Shown in pieces: positions 34,585-43,678 of a stretch of DNA of 64,000 bases. This DNA comes from JALOOX01 sp964557955. Its GTDB lineage: Bacteria; Desulfobacterota; Syntrophobacteria; Syntrophobacterales; Syntrophobacteraceae. Every line of letters begins with the position of its first letter. Position 1 is the first letter of the stretch. The notes under the pieces were generated by a model, which did not search any database, was not told the origin of the DNA, and saw only the letters and a program-made list of their open reading frames with translations. The position numbers and the translations under genes were made by a program. The stretch covers positions 19,004 through 83,003 of the forward strand of contig CAZLCS010000023.1 of NCBI GenBank assembly GCA_964557955.1. Reading direction: 5' to 3'.

Positions 34585-35223
34585 ATGATACGCAAAGAGA
34601 ACGGTTTTACGCTGGTTGAGCTGCTCGTTGCCCTGGCATTAACAGGGCTGGTGATGGTCGCTGTTTACAGGACCTTTGAGACTCAGCAGAAGGTTTACGT
34701 CGTTCAGGATGACGTGGCATCGATGCAGCAGGAGCTCAGGGCGGCCATGGATATCATGTGCAGAGATCTCAGGATGGCGGGCTTCAACCCGGCGTCGTCG
34801 CCAAACTTCGGCATCCTGGAAGCGACTTCCTCCACCCTGCAGTTCACGGTGGATGTTGATGAAGACGGACTTCTCGTCGATGCCGCCAACGATCCCAACG
34901 AGCAGATCCGATACAGTCTCAATGGAACCACCTTAGGGAGAGCGGTTTGGGGTGGTGGTGCACAGCCCGTGGCAGAGGATGTCGACGCACTGGACTTGGT
35001 CTACCTGGATGCCAACGGGGCCGTCATCGCCAACCCTGCAGCCAACCTGGGCAGTATCAGATCGATTCAAATAACCATGGTAGCGCGGTCAGGCAGAAGG
35101 GACAAAGAATACAGGAACTCCAACACATACCTGAACCAGCAGGGCACCGTCATTTTCGGCCCTGCCAACGATCAGTTCCGGCGGAGACTCCTCACTTCAA
35201 CGGTCCGGTGCAGGAATTTATGA
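34585..35223 (+). CDS. pilW: Minor pilin PilW-like
   Basis: PilW-family minor pilins form the priming complex at the pilus tip together with PilV, PilX and PilY1. The product is 212 residues with a short leader (MIRKENG) and N-terminal FTLVELLVALALTGLVMVAVYRTF. The helix DDVASMQQELRAAMDIMCRDLRMAGF is typical of PilW. I chose the internal ATG because it gives a normal short leader. An in-frame start at 34534 would overlap the previous gene and has a poor ribosome site. The gene is followed 13 bases later by pilV. Confidence 0.86.
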   Translation: MIRKENGFTLVELLVALALTGLVMVAVYRTFETQQKVYVVQDDVASMQQELRAAMDIMCRDLRMAGFNPASSPNFGILEATSSTLQFTVDVDEDGLLVDAANDPNEQIRYSLNGTTLGRAVWGGGAQPVAEDVDALDLVYLDANGAVIANPAANLGSIRSIQITMVARSGRRDKEYRNSNTYLNQQGTVIFGPANDQFRRRLLTSTVRCRNL

Positions 35224-35236
35224 GCTCAGGAGCCTG

Positions 35237-35800
35237 ATGATGACGAAGCTCAGGAAGCAGGAAGGATTTACCCTTTTGGAAGTGATCGCCGCAATCGCGG
35301 TGTTTGCTTTTGGGATGCTGGCTCTCTATCGACTCCAGGCCTCCACTGTCGTCAGCAATGCTTTCTCCAACGAGATCAGCAGGGCAAGCGCATTGGGCCA
35401 GGATCGAATGGAAGTCCTCATGACCTGGCCGTATGAGGATCGAGGCGATGGCAGCCCGTGGCTGAATGATGCCGACGACGACGGGGGGCAGTCCACCGTC
35501 CGTGATGCGAACAAAGATGGGTTCGACGACGGAGGAGGCAGCTTCGGCCTGGACGACACGGTCGCAGCGGGCGCCGTGACTGCCGATGGCTGCATCACCA
35601 TCGATGCAACCACCAACATTGTCACTCCGAACTGCGATGCGGCGATGCGGAGTGGCATCGATTACCGCATGTATCACAACATCGCCGTGAATCAGCCGGT
35701 GGATAACAATAAGACCATTCGGCTCATTGTGACCTGGCTGGACAGCAGGAACATCCTTCACCGCACCTCAATCACTTCTGTGAAGGCCGTCGGTTTCTGA
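35237..35800 (+). CDS. pilV: Minor pilin PilV-like
   Basis: The product is a 187-residue minor pilin. Its leader MMTKLRKQEG precedes FTLLEVIAAIAVFAFGMLALYRLQ, matching PilV, whose first helix usually carries the Leu-Gln-x-Ser motif seen here as LYRLQAS. The middle is rich in Asp and Gly (NDADDDGGQST, DANKDGFDDGGG) and includes a calcium-loop-like DxNxDGxDD stretch. It ends HRTSITSVKAVGF. The start has CAGGAG upstream. It lies in the operon with PilW and PilX and probably sits in the pilus tip. Confidence 0.86.
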   Translation: MMTKLRKQEGFTLLEVIAAIAVFAFGMLALYRLQASTVVSNAFSNEISRASALGQDRMEVLMTWPYEDRGDGSPWLNDADDDGGQSTVRDANKDGFDDGGGSFGLDDTVAAGAVTADGCITIDATTNIVTPNCDAAMRSGIDYRMYHNIAVNQPVDNNKTIRLIVTWLDSRNILHRTSITSVKAVGF

Positions 35801-35873
35801 GTGCTGTGGGAGACCGGCTGAGGAAAAGGCTTCAGACTTTGGAGGATTCTTCCAGAAAGAAAAAGAGGACATC

Positions 35874-36479
35874 ATGAAAGTCCTGAACGATGAAAGAGGT
35901 TCGGCACTCTTACTGGCTTTGCTCATGATCGGATTGCTTTCGGTGATCGGCCTCTTCGCCACTCAAACAAGCACCACCGAAACCAGGATCGCTTCCAACG
36001 ACAAGCTTCAGAAGATAGCCTTCCACGAGGCTGAGGGGGGCGTCCACATGGGAAAAGAACTGGTTGAACAAAATATCAGCGAGCGGAATTGGACTGCCGA
36101 TTCCCTCAGGCAGAACGTGAGGATCGTGGATCCCGACTTCATCACAAGAGAAGAGCCCGGATCAGGGACTCTCCTCTATGCCATGGACCCTGCCGACCCT
36201 GCCGATCCCACCACCGACACCCGCCGGGACGCCTTTTATCCTGCATTGAATCCCGATGGTACGGCGACCACAGTCAACCAGCCCCACACCAATGTTCGCG
36301 TTTTCAGCAACCCGCAGCTTTCGACGGGCAATGCTCTCCAAATGATCGCCGGATACGAGGGAGAGGGCAAGAACGTGGCAGGGGGTGGAGCATGGATCAT
36401 CTACGATATCCGCTCCCAGTATCATGGTGCAGACAACAGTATGGCGCGCATATTGGCCCGCTGGCGACACTCCAGGTAG
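35874..36479 (+). CDS. pilX: Minor pilin PilX-like
   Basis: The product is a 201-residue PilX-type pilus assembly protein. It begins MKVLNDERGSALLLALLMIGLLSVIGLFATQTSTTETRIA, the PilX pattern in which RGSALL replaces FTLVE. The sequence then has NDKLQKIAFHEAEGGVHMGKEL, a PilX_N hallmark. The C-terminal part holds a GGGAWIIYDIRSQYHG strand pair near the end. An AGAAAGAAAAAGAGG stretch before the ATG is a purine-rich ribosome site. The gene lies 73 bases after pilV and 15 before the next ORF. Confidence 0.84.
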   Translation: MKVLNDERGSALLLALLMIGLLSVIGLFATQTSTTETRIASNDKLQKIAFHEAEGGVHMGKELVEQNISERNWTADSLRQNVRIVDPDFITREEPGSGTLLYAMDPADPADPTTDTRRDAFYPALNPDGTATTVNQPHTNVRVFSNPQLSTGNALQMIAGYEGEGKNVAGGGAWIIYDIRSQYHGADNSMARILARWRHSR

Positions 36480-36494
36480 AAAGGAAAACTCCCA

Positions 36495-36911
36495 ATGATC
36501 GCATCGAGAGTCAACCCAGCCCTTGTTGGCTTGTTCGTGCTCGCTCTGATCACAGTGCTCTCTGTCACCACGACGTTGGCCCGTTCGGACGAGCGGCCCA
36601 ATGCTGCTTCGTCCCAGGAGGTGCAGGCCGGGTTCGCAGCAGGAGAACCGGATTACGGGGTGATCACGCGGGGTCCGCATCTGGACTCGGTGAACAAGGA
36701 GCTGCGGATCTTCGTCAACAATACGCCATATGTGCTGACTCAGGAAACGATATTCTTGGAGACAGGTATCGACGAGGCATACCGTCGCTATGACAAGATT
36801 GTATCACGTGAAGCACTGATGGAAGGGCAACGAGTCTGGGTCGAATGTTTGTCGAAGAACCGGAAGATCATCGGCCGGATCACCATCGACCTGCTGCCGC
36901 ATGGTGACTAG
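36495..36911 (+). CDS. Exported protein of the pilus operon, unknown
   Basis: This 138-residue protein has an N-terminal signal peptide or anchor (ALVGLFVLALITVLSVTTTLA). The mature part starts about residue 30 and is beta-rich (LRIFVNNTPYVLTQETIFL, EGQRVWVECLSKNRKIIGRITIDLLP), resembling a small OB- or SH3-like barrel. No known pilus family was recognised. Its place between pilX and pilY1, with tight spacing to pilX, suggests a role in tip-complex assembly or secretion. That is inference from location only. Confidence 0.7.
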   Translation: MIASRVNPALVGLFVLALITVLSVTTTLARSDERPNAASSQEVQAGFAAGEPDYGVITRGPHLDSVNKELRIFVNNTPYVLTQETIFLETGIDEAYRRYDKIVSREALMEGQRVWVECLSKNRKIIGRITIDLLPHGD

Positions 36912-37061
36912 CAGCCGGGATGGCAGGCCCTTGGAGCCCGTACGGCCTCTCTGAGCAACCCGGTGCGGTTTCCGGGCCGGCAGCCCCCGGACGAATTGAG
37001 GTGTGCGAGGCGATCCGATCTACCCGGCTTCGCCTGGTGAACCAGTTCTGAGGAGACGAAT

Positions 37062-40000
37062 ATGAGTCACCTTCGTTTTGTTGTGATGCATCCAGTCAAG
37101 AGGAATCTTCCCATGCGATCATGCTGTGTGGTCGCATTCTTCCTTTCCATGATTTTGCTGTCTTCCTGGTGCTACGCCCTGAATCAGTTGTCTGATTATG
37201 CCGCCACTCCCCCGTTCGTTTCGGTTGTGGAAAAGCCGTCGGTGATGGTGATCCTCGACAACTCGGGCAGCATGCACGAGTTTGCTTACCAGGAGAGAGA
37301 AGCCGGCTACAAGTCCTCTTCCACTGCTACTGCTGTCCGCTCCAATGCCGGGTATGTTCCGTCGACAACGTACTACGGTTACTTCCTTAGCAAGAAGCGC
37401 TACACTTATGATGGAACAAACAAGTATTTTAAGGAAGCGGAGGCCGGGGAGTGGTACGGTAACTTTCTCAATTGGCTCTTCATGAAGCGAATGGATGTAG
37501 CCAAGAAGGTCATGACCGGCGGAATGGTCTCCACCGCAGGGGATGGATCCACGGTGCTCGCAGGAGAGAGACCGGATGGTGCTTCCAGCAAGCGCGGCGA
37601 ATACAAGGTTTATGATGATACCAACACTGTCTCCGATCTTGACGGTGTCAGCGGCAAATACATGTCCCCCTTTCACCAGAGCTGGGTCATGAGCATCAGC
37701 TCCTCGTTCAATTCTTCTCCGGCGCCCCAGGTGCCTGCAGTGACCTTTTACGCGATCAGCAGCGTAACCAACGAAGGGAATGGGTGGTCCAATGGAGAAG
37801 TGTGGCAGCGGACGGACTCCACCACGTTGAAAGTTGGAACGGTCGGCACCTTCTACCTCAGGGTGAAGGTCGATCCAAATCCCACCGGCTTGATTCAGAA
37901 GAACGGAGACAAGATTCGCTTCGGACTCACCGTCTATCGATATGAAGAGGGCGGAAAGGTCCTGCAGTACGTGGGCTCGCCGATCAGTGATATCGCGACG
38001 ACCATCAATGGCATCTATCCCAGCACCTGGACCCCCCTGGCCGAAACCCTGCACACGGTCATGAACTATTTCGGACAGCAATCCAGGTATTACAACAGCG
38101 AAGAATACACGATCAGCAATACTTGGGATCCTTATTATTTTAACGACAGGGGCGCATTCGTTCCCTGTTCGAAAGGCTTCGTGATTCTCATCACCGATGG
38201 CGAGTCGACCAAGGATAAGAATATACCCAGTTCCCTCAAGGACTACGCCGGCACTCCGACCGGCAGTTACGACAGCGACGGGACCGATTATCTTCGCGAC
38301 GTGGCCTTGTATGCACACACAAACGATCTCAGAACGGGAAGCAAGGACCTGCCGGGGATCCAGAGTCTGAATATTTTCACCATATTCGCATTCGGTCAGG
38401 GAGCCCAGCTGCTCAAGGAAGCAGCCATCAACGGCGGATACGTGGACGTCAACAAGGACGGCAGGCCGAACACGGAAGCGGAGGAGCAGGCCGCCCCCTA
38501 CAATCGCAAGGAGTGGGACTTCGACGGCGACAGCAATCCTGACAATTATGCTGCCGCACCATCCGGACAGGAACTGGAAGACGCCCTGGTACGGGCCATC
38601 GAGTCCATTCTCTCTCGAATCTCCTCGGGAACGGCTGCCTCCGTCATTTCCAACACGCGATCCGGCGAGGGCGCCGTCTACCAGGCCGTCTTCTATCCCC
38701 AATTCGAAGACAAGAATCTCAACAAGGTCCAATGGGCCGGTCAGGTGCATGCTCTTTTCATCGACAAGCACGGAAATATGCGGGAAGACACCAATCAGAA
38801 TGCCAGACTCGACGTCTGCAACGAAACCGACACATTGAAATGCCCTGACAAGTCTGACCTGATTGTCATGTATAAAGTACTTGCAGATGGCACAACAGAC
38901 ATTTACAAATACAAAGATGCAAACGGAAATGGATATCTTGACGGGAATGAGTATACCAATACCAGCCTTCCTGGATATGTTGTCGGCATGGTCGGAAATG
39001 CCTATGTGGAGAAGACGCCCATTTCAGGGATCAAGTATGTTTGGAATACGTCCAAATGGCTGAATGAGATTTCGGATACTAATATAGTAAATCAAAGAAC
39101 ATACGGTGTGAATACCAAACATAGATATATCTTCACCATGGTTGATGCCAATAAAGACGGCATCCCGGATGCTACACTTGATTTTCAGACTTCCACGGAT
39201 CCCAGTGCAGCGGACCTGGTCAACACCGCCAAGATCTTTCCGTATCTCCACACACATACACCTTTCACGGCTCCTCGGGACAACTCCAACAATCTCATTC
39301 CGAGCGGCAACCTGTCGGCCTTCAGGTCACGCCAGACCAAGCGCGTGATCGATTACATTCGAGGCAAAGACCAGGGGACCGATACCGTGGGCAGCCCCGC
39401 CTCGACCATCGCTCCCTTCCGGAGCAGACAGGTGAACTATGACGACGATCTGGCCGGGACCCTCGAGACCTGGCGGCTTGGAGATATCGTCCATTCGACA
39501 CCCACCGTGGTTGGAAAGCCTGCGGAAGATTTCGACCTGATTTACAGGGACAAGAGTTACTCTGCTTTCTATGCCAAGTATAAAGACCGGCGAACGGTCG
39601 TTTACGCGGGCGCCAATGACGGCATGATCCACGCCTTCAACGGCGGGTTCTACGACAAGGAGAACAAGAGTTTCCTGAAAGAGCTCAACGGTGAAGCGGA
39701 GCATGACCTGGGCAGTGAGCTGTGGGCATACGTACCCTTCAATCTGCTCCCCCATCTCTACTGGCTGACTTCTCCCAATTATTCCCACGTTTACTATGTG
39801 GATGCGAAGCCGAGGGTGTTTGACGCCAGGATTTTCCCGGACGATGCGACTCATCCCAACGGCTGGGGCACGGTCCTGGTCTGTGGAATGCGTCTCGGAG
39901 GGGGGGCCATCAATGCCGATGTCAACAAAAACGATACCCTTGACGCAAACGATCCCACCATGCGTTCAGCCTATGTCGTGATGGACGTCACGGACCCCGA

Positions 40001-41231
40001 GGTCCCCCCCACAGTGCTTGCCGAGTTGTCCTTCGATGAGCTGGGTTTCACAACCTCTTATCCGACTATTCTTTTGGCGACCCAGAAGAACGCGAGCGGT
40101 GTCATCACGGGCCAGAATTGGTACCTCGTCTTTGGCTCCGGCCCCATCGACGATACGGATGGAGCCGGTCCGGCTGCTCTCGCATCGGTTACGAGCTCCA
40201 AATCCGCCAAGATCTTCATGGTGGATCTGAAAGGGCTGACCGCCTCGGTGCCCACGGTCACGAAGCTGGCGGCTTCAGGGCAGGACTATTTTGTGGCGCT
40301 GGACACCAAGTCATTCGTATCCGACCTGGTGGCTGTCGACTTCAATCTCGACTACAGTGCGGATGTGCTTTACTTCGGGACGGTCAAAGGAAACCTTACC
40401 GAGGGGTGGGGCGGGAAGCTCCGGCGCATCGTGGTGGACGACAAGATGGCCACCCATACCCCTGCGGCGAGTCCTCTGAATCCCTCCTCCTGGATCACCG
40501 ACAGCACGCTGATCGACCTGACGACCGTTCACAACGGGCAGCCCATCGTGGCCGCTCCTTCCGTGGCCAAGGATGATAAGAATCGTTTCTGGGTGTATTT
40601 CGGCACCGGGAGGTTCTTCAACAGAGAAGATGCGACCGGCGCCAGGTCCTCGGACCAGCAGAGCTTCTATGGAATCAAGGAGCCTGCTGACACCACGAAT
40701 CCGAAGAATCCGAAATTCACCTGGGCCGCCGTTCCTTATTCGCCATCGAGTCTTCTCGATGTGAGCAATTCTGCCGTTTCCGTGGGTGGAGACACCGTCA
40801 GCGGCGTCTCGGGAGTCAGCAATTTCAACGAGCTTTTGAGCGCAGTCAATAACGGCTGGTATAAGGATTTCCCCGATACCGGCGAGCGAAACCTGGGCCA
40901 GGCCACCGTCTTTGGGGAACTGGTCGCCTTCACCACCTACACTCCGAGTGCGGATTACTGCTCCTTCGAGGGTACCTCCAAGTTCTGGGCCTTGTATTAC
41001 AAAACGGGTACCGGTTACAAAGATCCTGCTTTCAAGCAGGGAGAAAACGAGACCGTGGTGAGCGAAAACGTCGATCTCGGCATAGGTCTTTCCGTGACCC
41101 CCAACCTGCATGTCGATGCAGAGGGGAACGTGACGGCCCTGGTGCAGCAAAGCACCGGTGCGATTCAGTCCATCTCCATGGACAGTCCCGGCGCTGTCGG
41201 GAATGGCTTCATGTCCTGGAAAGAAGAGTGA
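37062..41231 (+). CDS. pilY1: PilY1/PilC type IV pilus tip adhesin
   Basis: PilY1 sits at the pilus tip, aids extension and mediates adhesion or surface sensing. The protein is 1389 residues. A signal peptide ends CYA-L. A von Willebrand factor A-like domain follows, with the metal-site motif VILDNSGSM (about residues 66-74) and a later VILITDGEST. Several Asp-rich calcium-loop-like sequences appear: DVNKDGRPNTE, DANGNGYLDGNEY, DANKDGIPDA and DVNKNDTLDANDP. The C-terminal half is a PilC-type beta-propeller (YAGANDGMIHAFNGGF, VYFGTGRFFN). The gene ends the minor-pilin operon. A ribosome site GAGGAGACGA precedes the ATG. Confidence 0.92.
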   Translation: MSHLRFVVMHPVKRNLPMRSCCVVAFFLSMILLSSWCYALNQLSDYAATPPFVSVVEKPSVMVILDNSGSMHEFAYQEREAGYKSSSTATAVRSNAGYVPSTTYYGYFLSKKRYTYDGTNKYFKEAEAGEWYGNFLNWLFMKRMDVAKKVMTGGMVSTAGDGSTVLAGERPDGASSKRGEYKVYDDTNTVSDLDGVSGKYMSPFHQSWVMSISSSFNSSPAPQVPAVTFYAISSVTNEGNGWSNGEVWQRTDSTTLKVGTVGTFYLRVKVDPNPTGLIQKNGDKIRFGLTVYRYEEGGKVLQYVGSPISDIATTINGIYPSTWTPLAETLHTVMNYFGQQSRYYNSEEYTISNTWDPYYFNDRGAFVPCSKGFVILITDGESTKDKNIPSSLKDYAGTPTGSYDSDGTDYLRDVALYAHTNDLRTGSKDLPGIQSLNIFTIFAFGQGAQLLKEAAINGGYVDVNKDGRPNTEAEEQAAPYNRKEWDFDGDSNPDNYAAAPSGQELEDALVRAIESILSRISSGTAASVISNTRSGEGAVYQAVFYPQFEDKNLNKVQWAGQVHALFIDKHGNMREDTNQNARLDVCNETDTLKCPDKSDLIVMYKVLADGTTDIYKYKDANGNGYLDGNEYTNTSLPGYVVGMVGNAYVEKTPISGIKYVWNTSKWLNEISDTNIVNQRTYGVNTKHRYIFTMVDANKDGIPDATLDFQTSTDPSAADLVNTAKIFPYLHTHTPFTAPRDNSNNLIPSGNLSAFRSRQTKRVIDYIRGKDQGTDTVGSPASTIAPFRSRQVNYDDDLAGTLETWRLGDIVHSTPTVVGKPAEDFDLIYRDKSYSAFYAKYKDRRTVVYAGANDGMIHAFNGGFYDKENKSFLKELNGEAEHDLGSELWAYVPFNLLPHLYWLTSPNYSHVYYVDAKPRVFDARIFPDDATHPNGWGTVLVCGMRLGGGAINADVNKNDTLDANDPTMRSAYVVMDVTDPEVPPTVLAELSFDELGFTTSYPTILLATQKNASGVITGQNWYLVFGSGPIDDTDGAGPAALASVTSSKSAKIFMVDLKGLTASVPTVTKLAASGQDYFVALDTKSFVSDLVAVDFNLDYSADVLYFGTVKGNLTEGWGGKLRRIVVDDKMATHTPAASPLNPSSWITDSTLIDLTTVHNGQPIVAAPSVAKDDKNRFWVYFGTGRFFNREDATGARSSDQQSFYGIKEPADTTNPKNPKFTWAAVPYSPSSLLDVSNSAVSVGGDTVSGVSGVSNFNELLSAVNNGWYKDFPDTGERNLGQATVFGELVAFTTYTPSADYCSFEGTSKFWALYYKTGTGYKDPAFKQGENETVVSENVDLGIGLSVTPNLHVDAEGNVTALVQQSTGAIQSISMDSPGAVGNGFMSWKEE

Positions 41232-41322
41232 TGCCGATTTCGGGGAACGCCGGCGAGAGAGCCGTCAGTCTCTTGGGTGGCAGGGGAGCAACGAATGGGT
41301 GTTTGGGGTTGTCGAATCCCCA

Positions 41323-41368
41323 GAGTGATTATGGCGCGATTGTATGATTATGGCGTGATTATGGCTGT
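41323..41368 (+). repeat. Short direct repeats of GATTATGGC
   Basis: TGATTATGGC occurs three times in 46 bases (variants ...GCG, ...GCG, ...GCTG), followed by a related GTATTATGG. It is a small degenerate array just after the pilY1 gene. Confidence 0.7.
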
Positions 41369-41441
41369 ATTATGGGATAGGTCCGATGCTGGCTTTGAGA
41401 TGAGAGTGAGAATGGCCTTCCAACTTTGCTAGTGAACGTGA

Positions 41442-41571
41442 AGAGTTAGCAGGACGACCTGCTGACGGCCTGAGATGGCACATACCTTGCTCTTGGCAGA
41501 GGACACAAGAAACTAACTCTTTCCTCCTCAAAAGCTAACCGGTCCTAGCCCCGCCGGTTAGTTTTTTTTTT
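41442..41571 (+). ncRNA. Candidate structured RNA ending in a terminator
   Basis: AAGAGTTAG (41442-41450) can pair perfectly with CTAACTCTT (41514-41522), closing a 63-base domain that contains an inner hairpin, CAGG-ACGA-CCTG. A strong terminator follows 12 bases later, and its stem shares CTAAC with the closing stem, so the two could compete. It could be the leader of the flavodoxin-fold reductase gene or a free small RNA. No known class was recognised. Confidence 0.35.
41535..41571 (+). terminator. Strong intrinsic terminator
   Basis: CTAACCGG pairs with CCGGTTAG and is followed by ten consecutive T. It is about 300 bases after pilY1 and 95 before the next gene, so it ends either the pilus transcript or a small RNA. 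Confidence 0.88.
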
Positions 41572-41665
41572 GCTTTCAGCACTTGCGTGTTCTCTCTATG
41601 ATTATCCGAATCCCTCGTGATGGTTGTCTCCCGTTGTGCGGCCGGCTGAAAAGGAAAGGGTGAAG

Positions 41666-42541
41666 ATGGAGAAAGAACTGCTCGGAATCATCGGGTCTCC
41701 CAGGAAACATGGCAACTGTGAGATGTTCATCAAGGAAGTCTACGCGTCTTTCCCACAAGAGTGGAAATTGAGCCTTCTTCGGCTTCCTGAGTGGGAGATT
41801 CGACCATGCAAGGCATGCTACCAGTGCCTCTTCGGTGAAATGAAATGCCGCCAGCGCGATGATTTCAATCAACTCCTGGATGCTTTGGCGGGATGCAATG
41901 CGTACGTAGTGGCGGCACCGACCTATTTGCTGGCAGCTAATGCGAGCCTCAAGGTCTTCCTGGATCGGGGGCTCAGCTTTTACGGGAAGCTCGAGGCAAT
42001 GTGGGGAAAACCGGCTGCGGGTGTCGCCATCGCTGGAATACCCGGGCTGGAAGGTTCAACGAAGCTCAATGTCGAAAGTTTCGTCAAACTCACTTTCGGA
42101 GATCTCAGAGCGAGCTCAGTGATCTACGGTGCGCTTCCCGGTGAGATTTTCTTCGATCAGGCTACCCGCCAAACGGCGGCTCGAATTGCAGATTCCCTGC
42201 TGAATGGTTCCGCCCCTCGAACTCCCGAGGTTCCCCGGTGCACGGTCTGTGGAGGGGATACATTCAGATTTCTGCCCGGCGGCGGTATCCATTGTATGCT
42301 GTGCAGCAGCCTTGGAACCTATGAGATTGCCGGGGAGTGTGTTTCTGTGCGCACTGAAGCCGGGGAGCATGCTTTCTTCACCAGCAAGGAGGCTGCAAGC
42401 CGGCATGCAGATTGGCTGCAGCAGATGAAAGAGCGCTTCCTGCAGTGCCGCAAAAATCTCAAAGAAGTTTCCCGTCCTTACACCTCGATGGGGTCGTGGC
42501 TACGACCTGCCTCGTCTGACGATGGGCAACAGCAATCCTGA
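41666..42541 (+). CDS. Flavodoxin-fold NAD(P)H-dependent reductase with zinc-ribbon domain
   Basis: This 291-residue protein has an N-terminal NADPH-dependent FMN reductase/flavodoxin-like domain (about residues 1-185). FMN phosphate-binding GIIGSPRKHGNCEMFI opens it and RPCKACYQCLFGEMKCRQRDDFNQLLDAL is the iron-sulfur-flavoprotein-type Cys cluster. VAAPTYLLAANASLKVFLDR is the flavin loop. A C-terminal zinc-ribbon-like segment follows (RCTVCGGDTFRF...GIHCMLCSSLG). It may be an electron-transfer flavoprotein in the cytoplasm, possibly related to iron-sulfur flavoproteins of anaerobes. The start ATG follows AAGGAAAGGG. Confidence 0.83.
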   Translation: MEKELLGIIGSPRKHGNCEMFIKEVYASFPQEWKLSLLRLPEWEIRPCKACYQCLFGEMKCRQRDDFNQLLDALAGCNAYVVAAPTYLLAANASLKVFLDRGLSFYGKLEAMWGKPAAGVAIAGIPGLEGSTKLNVESFVKLTFGDLRASSVIYGALPGEIFFDQATRQTAARIADSLLNGSAPRTPEVPRCTVCGGDTFRFLPGGGIHCMLCSSLGTYEIAGECVSVRTEAGEHAFFTSKEAASRHADWLQQMKERFLQCRKNLKEVSRPYTSMGSWLRPASSDDGQQQS

Positions 42542-42622
42542 ATGATTGCTGGATCTGACAAACGTCCGTTCTTTTTCAACGCCCTTGCGGTGGTGAGGTG
42601 CTGCTGTAATTCGACGTCCTGT

Positions 42623-43585
42623 TCACGGATTGCCTGGCGGATTCGGGAGTCCCTGCTCATCCGGGACGAGGCATTTGGAGCCATCGGGCTCTTCCACAAC
42701 GCGAAATCCGAAAAGAGGAACCAGGTCGACCAGGCTCTTTCCGAAGACCAGGTCCAGGTTTTCCCGAGGAATTTTGAGCTGTTCACCCAGGAAATGGCGA
42801 AAATGATCTTCGTAGGCAAGCAGGTTGAGAATCTCATCAAGGGTTTCGGCATTGTCCGGTTCCAGGCGCTCGAAGGCATTCTTGAGTGCGCTGAATGAGC
42901 ACCGCTGGTCGTGTTCTTCAATAAGGTCCAGGAGCAGTTCGATATCCGCGAAAACATCCCGGCGGGTGAGGTAAGGCTGCTTAGCCAAATCCTCCGCCAA
43001 CGTCGGATCCCAGCAGGCCTGGGCTCGACACTGAGCGGGCCTGTCCTCATAGACCAGGCACTGATCCGTCGCATGATCGAAAAAGACGCATTCCTGTGTT
43101 CCGGCTTTCTCTCTCACCTTGACCCGTTCATCCACGAGAAACGAGATCTCGTTTTTGAAGGGCGAGTGGACAGGCTGTCCTCTTCGAATGGTGAACAATT
43201 CATGCCAGGGCAGTCTGCCGAGCTTGAGCAGCTCCAGGTCTTCAAGCTGGAGCGTCGGACTTCCCTTGCGGCAGCATTCTCCGCACAGCACGCATATCGG
43301 CAGGATCTCCGACATCGCCTTGCCGCTCTCTTCCAACAGGCGCTTCCAAATCCTCAGCCGCTCCTCACCATTCATGTCACCCCAGCGAGCCATGATTTCC
43401 TGATAGACAGGGCTGCGTTCAACCTGGTGCAAGACTCGCTTGAGGGGGATTGAGACCGAAGCATCCTGCATGACATTCTTGAGGTGCTCCATCCAATTGG
43501 TCCGAAGTGTTTCGATAGTCCAATCCGCAGGGAAGGTTCGTTCCCGCTGGCTGGGCTCATGGCTTGTTTCAGAGGATTTGGTCAT
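42623..43585 (-). CDS. YkgJ-family Cys-cluster protein
   Basis: This 320-residue protein carries the YkgJ Cys-cluster domain in the middle: CVLCGECCRKGSPTLQLEDLELLKLGRLP, followed by CVFFDHATDQCLVYEDRPAQCRAQACWDP. The eight or so Cys are thought to bind zinc or an iron-sulfur cluster. Flanking regions are helical. The function of the family is not settled. The start is the ATG behind GGGAGAAG. After the stop, another frame continues with an amphipathic stretch (EQDVELQQHLTTARALKKNG), so a frameshift near the C-terminus is possible. It is convergent with the flavodoxin-fold gene and downstream of another Cys-rich gene. Confidence 0.8.
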   Translation of the reverse strand: MTKSSETSHEPSQRERTFPADWTIETLRTNWMEHLKNVMQDASVSIPLKRVLHQVERSPVYQEIMARWGDMNGEERLRIWKRLLEESGKAMSEILPICVLCGECCRKGSPTLQLEDLELLKLGRLPWHELFTIRRGQPVHSPFKNEISFLVDERVKVREKAGTQECVFFDHATDQCLVYEDRPAQCRAQACWDPTLAEDLAKQPYLTRRDVFADIELLLDLIEEHDQRCSFSALKNAFERLEPDNAETLDEILNLLAYEDHFRHFLGEQLKIPRENLDLVFGKSLVDLVPLFGFRVVEEPDGSKCLVPDEQGLPNPPGNP

Positions 43586-43678
43586 GATGCACACTTCTCC
43601 CGGGCATCTTCATTCGAACAGAAGAAAGACATTCTCTCAAAAGTCTGGACACGTTCACCTGGCGACGGGGGCTGCCGC

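Larger units (their letters stand above)
41232..41665. other. Intergenic region after pilY1
   Basis: No protein gene is supported. It holds a short direct-repeat cluster (41323-41368), a candidate structured RNA (41442-41571) and a strong terminator (41535-41571). Confidence 0.55.

Noticed and set aside
36912..37061. Riboswitch before pilY1
   Set aside because: The leader is G+C rich and can fold, but the conserved motifs of c-di-GMP or cGAMP (GEMM) switches were not found.
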